Assembly: GCA_028822575.1 (NCBI GenBank)
Contig: JAPKDN010000134.1
Span: 1-7,772, forward strand
From: Alphaproteobacteria bacterium
GTDB lineage: Bacteria > Pseudomonadota > Alphaproteobacteria > Thalassobaculales > Thalassobaculaceae
DNA length: 7,772 bases
Direction of reading: 5' to 3'
The translations under genes and the position numbers were made by a program. Position 1 is the stretch's first letter. Each line of letters opens with the position of its first letter. Shown here in pieces: positions 5,271-7,772 of this stretch. Under the pieces are notes generated by a model. It made no database searches. It saw nothing but the letters and a program-made list of their open reading frames with translations, and had not been told where the DNA came from.

Positions 5271-7097
5271 ATGACGACACCTGATCTTCAACAAGGATTA
5301 CAGACCGCGCTTCAGATACATCAGGGCGGACGGATCGGCGAGGCGATCAAACTCTACGAGGCGATCCTGAGCATCGACGCGGATCATGCAGATGCCTTGC
5401 ACCTGCTCGGGGTCGCGCGCCATCAAACTGGTGATTCAGAAATTGCGGTTACACTGATTCGCAAAGCCATCACAAAAGTTCGCAAACGCCCAGAATTCCA
5501 TAGCAATCTAGGACAGGTGTTGGAAACCCTGGGCCACGTCGGCAAGGCGGAGGCCGCGTACCGCAAAGCGCTTGCGCTCGATCAGAACATGACCGACGCC
5601 TTATCCAACCTGGGCGCCATACTGCTGGGTCGCGGCAAGACATCTTCCGCAATCCGGGCGTTATCAAAAGCCATTAAGCTCGACCCTCGCCACGCCATGG
5701 CAAACATGAATCTCGGCAATGCAAGGCGGGCCAACGGGGAGCCGGCCGCCGCCCTAGGTTTGCATGAAGAGGCGTCCAAACTCATGCCCCTGTCGGCCAA
5801 GGCTTGGGTCAATCTCGCCACGAGTCAGATGGACCTACAACGGCTGGACGAGGCGGAGGTGGCGCTGAAACACTCGCTGGTGTTGCGTCCGGCCTTGATC
5901 GAGTCCCTTAACAATCTCGGTTTTTTATATATCAACCAGCCAGACTATCAATCCGCCGAGCGATGCTTCGGATTAGCGCTAGCCGCCGAGCCACGGTATG
6001 CCGCGCCGCATGCTGGGCTCGCCGAGGTCAATTTCCTCCAGGATCGGGCCGTGGTGGCGTTGGCCCATTCCGCGCGGGCGCTCGAGCTTACCCCGGGCGA
6101 CCCACAAATTCGAAGCCGACGCGCCCTACAACTTCTGACTGCGGGAAAAATTGCCGAGGGTTGGACACTCCGAGACGCGCGGCTAGAAACCCGCGGCACT
6201 ATTACGAATCGCCACCGACCGCCACGATGGGACGGCTCTCCACTGGACGGCAAAAGCCTTTTGGTCACCGCCGAAGAGGGCATTGGAGACGAAATCCTGT
6301 TCGCCAGCTGTATGCCCGACGTCATGGCTGCGTCCGGCCAAACATTACTGGAATGCGATTCGCGGTTGCTGGGGGTTTTCCGCCGCTCCTTTCCCGACGC
6401 CACCGTGGAGCCGGTCCGGCGAGGTGGTGATCGTTTCAAGCCAGTTCAAACCTATGATTGGCTGCCCAAAAACCCACGGGTGGACCTGGCAATCGAATCC
6501 GGGAGCCTGTTCCAGTATTTCCGACCCGATCTTGGTTCCTTCGCCGACGCTAAACCTTATCTGACGGCGGACGCCGCGCAGCTGGCGTATTGGCGGGAAC
6601 GGCTGGACCGCCTCGGCAATGGATTGAAGATCGGATTTTCCTGGCGCAGCAAGGAATTGAGCCGGTTTCGCAACAGCCACTACACTACCCTCTACGATTG
6701 GGCGGGGCTATTAAATCTGCCAAATACACACTTTATTTCGATGCAGTATGGCAATGGTTGGGTGGAGGAGATCAGTGAGGCGCGAGACCACCTGGGCTGC
6801 GAGATCACGGTGTTCGAGGACGCGGATCTGTCGGACGATTTCGAGACCATATTCGCGCTTTCTCGGGCGCTCGATTTGATCATTTGTCCGAGTAGCACCG
6901 TGAGTTGGGTCGGCGGCGCGCTTGGCGTGCCAACCTGGGTCGTGCATCTGCGGCCGAATTTCACCCGCCTTGGCACCGAATGGTTTCCCGGTTTTCCCTC
7001 TATGCGAAGTTTCCCCAAAGGCGTATTGGAGCCTTGGTCGGTCTGTTTCGAGCCGGTGAAAGCCGCGCTGAGAAACGTAACGGATAGGCGCCTGTGA
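5271..7097 (+). CDS. TPR protein with C-terminal GT-B-like glycosyltransferase domain (FlmG-like candidate)
   Basis: A 608-residue two-part protein with no signal peptide or membrane segment, so cytoplasmic. Residues 1 to about 300 form about eight TPR units (for example AEAAYRKALALDQNMTDALS at 93-112 and AIRALSKAIKLDPRHAMANM at 127-146). Residues from about 325 to 600 resemble the GT9/GT41-like domain that follows TPRs in many alphaproteobacterial proteins: LLVTAEEGIGDEILFAS (330-346), GLKIGFSWRS (451-460), HYTTLYDWAGLL (470-481), FISMQYG (488-494), DLIICPSSTVSWVGGALGVP (535-554) and WFPGFPSMRSFPKG (571-584). Caulobacter FlmG has this architecture and puts Pse on flagellin, with the TPR part binding flagellin. 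Directly downstream of pseI, it is the best candidate for the Pse transferase. Trp546 occupies the place where many relatives have His. The 8-base gap to pseI leaves only a distant GAGG, so translation may be coupled. Acceptor and donor are inferred. Confidence 0.82.
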   Translation: MTTPDLQQGLQTALQIHQGGRIGEAIKLYEAILSIDADHADALHLLGVARHQTGDSEIAVTLIRKAITKVRKRPEFHSNLGQVLETLGHVGKAEAAYRKALALDQNMTDALSNLGAILLGRGKTSSAIRALSKAIKLDPRHAMANMNLGNARRANGEPAAALGLHEEASKLMPLSAKAWVNLATSQMDLQRLDEAEVALKHSLVLRPALIESLNNLGFLYINQPDYQSAERCFGLALAAEPRYAAPHAGLAEVNFLQDRAVVALAHSARALELTPGDPQIRSRRALQLLTAGKIAEGWTLRDARLETRGTITNRHRPPRWDGSPLDGKSLLVTAEEGIGDEILFASCMPDVMAASGQTLLECDSRLLGVFRRSFPDATVEPVRRGGDRFKPVQTYDWLPKNPRVDLAIESGSLFQYFRPDLGSFADAKPYLTADAAQLAYWRERLDRLGNGLKIGFSWRSKELSRFRNSHYTTLYDWAGLLNLPNTHFISMQYGNGWVEEISEARDHLGCEITVFEDADLSDDFETIFALSRALDLIICPSSTVSWVGGALGVPTWVVHLRPNFTRLGTEWFPGFPSMRSFPKGVLEPWSVCFEPVKAALRNVTDRRL

Positions 7098-7772
7098 GAC
7101 AGGCCCTTGGCGCCGCCGCGCGAAACCCAGCCCTGAACGCAGCGCTGGATTTACACCGGCAAGGAAAGCTCACCGAGGCCCTTCGCGCCTATCGGGTGAT
7201 CCTTGGCCAAGATGTCCAGAACGCCGACGCGGCATTTCTATGCGGCATGGCGGCCCTGCAGGCCGGGGCAGGCGAAGCGGCGGCACATTTATTCGACAGC
7301 GCGATTGAGATTGACCCGTCACGTGCGGACTTTCACGCTAATCTGGGTCTTGCCCGCGCGGGGGACGGTGATCTAGCGGCCGGTCTGCCTCCGCTCATCC
7401 GAGCAATGCTCCTCAGTCCGACCGAACCCAGTATAGCCTACAATCTGGGCCAGGTCGGCGAGCGCGCCGGACTTGTCGAGCGCGCGTTCGTTTCCTTCCG
7501 AGCCTCGGCCTATTTACAACCCGAGCACGTGCTTTCCTGGATCGAGTTCGGAGCAGTTGCGCGCCTGAAGAGAGAGCCAGCTACCGCCAATATCGCCTTG
7601 CTGAATGCAATTAGACTTGATGACGACGCGCCGCGAGCCTGGTTTAACATCGCGATGCTGAGGGCCGACCAGAGCCTTGATGACGACGCGGAAGCCGGAT
7701 TCCGACGAGCCATGGAATTAGACCCTACTTATGTCGAGGCGATTGGTAATCTCGGCAACCATCTTAGGAGCC
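7094..7772 (+). CDS. Second TPR protein, partial (runs off the right edge)
   Basis: The frame is open from GTG at 7094 to the window edge, 226 full codons plus one base. The start overlaps the TGA of the preceding gene as GTGA, typical of translational coupling. The translation is helical TPR repeat throughout: ALDLHRQGKLTEALRAYRVI (17-36), AAAHLFDSAIEIDPSRADFH (62-81), GLVERAFVSFRASAYLQPEH (126-145) and AEAGFRRAMELDPTYVEAIG (199-218). The N-terminus resembles that of the preceding protein (both have A-L-x-x-H-x-x-G-x-x-x-E-A near the start), suggesting tandem duplication. The GTG is preferred over the next in-frame ATG (codon 52) because the first TPR begins at about residue 12. Whether a glycosyltransferase domain follows, as in its neighbour, cannot be seen. 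It could be a second transferase or an acceptor-binding partner. Confidence 0.8.
   Translation, partial: MRQALGAAARNPALNAALDLHRQGKLTEALRAYRVILGQDVQNADAAFLCGMAALQAGAGEAAAHLFDSAIEIDPSRADFHANLGLARAGDGDLAAGLPPLIRAMLLSPTEPSIAYNLGQVGERAGLVERAFVSFRASAYLQPEHVLSWIEFGAVARLKREPATANIALLNAIRLDDDAPRAWFNIAMLRADQSLDDDAEAGFRRAMELDPTYVEAIGNLGNHLRS
7616..7690 (+). repeat. 15-base exact direct repeat, 60 bases apart, inside the partial TPR gene
   Basis: CTTGATGACGACGCG occurs at 7616-7630 and again at 7676-7690, in the same frame (encoding LDDDA both times). The 20-codon spacing does not match the 34-residue TPR period, so it is not simply homologous TPR positions. It may be chance or a local copying event. Confidence 0.6.

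Overview
The window is a bacterial chromosomal segment, most likely from an alphaproteobacterium (perhaps Rhodospirillales-like; this is inference from GC-rich codon use and the type of TPR-glycosyltransferase next to pseudaminic acid genes). It holds part of a nonulosonic acid locus of the pseudaminic acid (Pse) type, together with candidates for modifying the sugar and attaching it to protein, probably flagellin. No flagellar gene lies in the window, so that target is inferred.

Layout. Bases 1-418 carry no convincing intact gene; a weak trace of a decayed transposase-like reading frame may lie near the left end. Bases 419-4061 form a leftward (minus-strand) unit read in the order pseG (UDP-sugar hydrolase), an LLM-class flavin-dependent oxidoreductase, an SpsF-type cytidylyltransferase, and a Pse-associated methylase. 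A 139-base divergent intergenic region (4062-4200) follows, with a perfect 8+8 inverted repeat just before pseI. Bases 4201-7772 form a rightward unit: pseI (Pse synthase), a 608-residue TPR protein with a C-terminal GT-B-like domain resembling Caulobacter FlmG-type flagellin glycosyltransferases, and a second TPR gene that overlaps it by 4 bases (GTG start at 7094) and runs off the right edge.

How the genes work together. In the known Pse pathway PseG removes UDP from UDP-2,4-diacetamido-2,4,6-trideoxy-beta-L-altrose, PseI condenses the free sugar with phosphoenolpyruvate to give Pse, and a cytidylyltransferase makes CMP-Pse. Here an SpsF-family enzyme (COG1861 type) appears to take the place of the NeuA-like PseF. 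The methylase and the flavin oxidoreductase are candidate tailoring enzymes, and the TPR-GT protein is the candidate transferase. The earlier steps PseB, PseC and PseH are not in the window and must be encoded elsewhere if the pathway is complete.

The points most worth a second look are the flavin oxidoreductase inside a Pse operon, the TTG start of the cytidylyltransferase gene whose ribosome binding site lies in a hairpin, the inverted repeat overlapping the pseI ribosome binding region, and the tandem TPR genes, the second of which uses a GTG start and is cut by the window edge.
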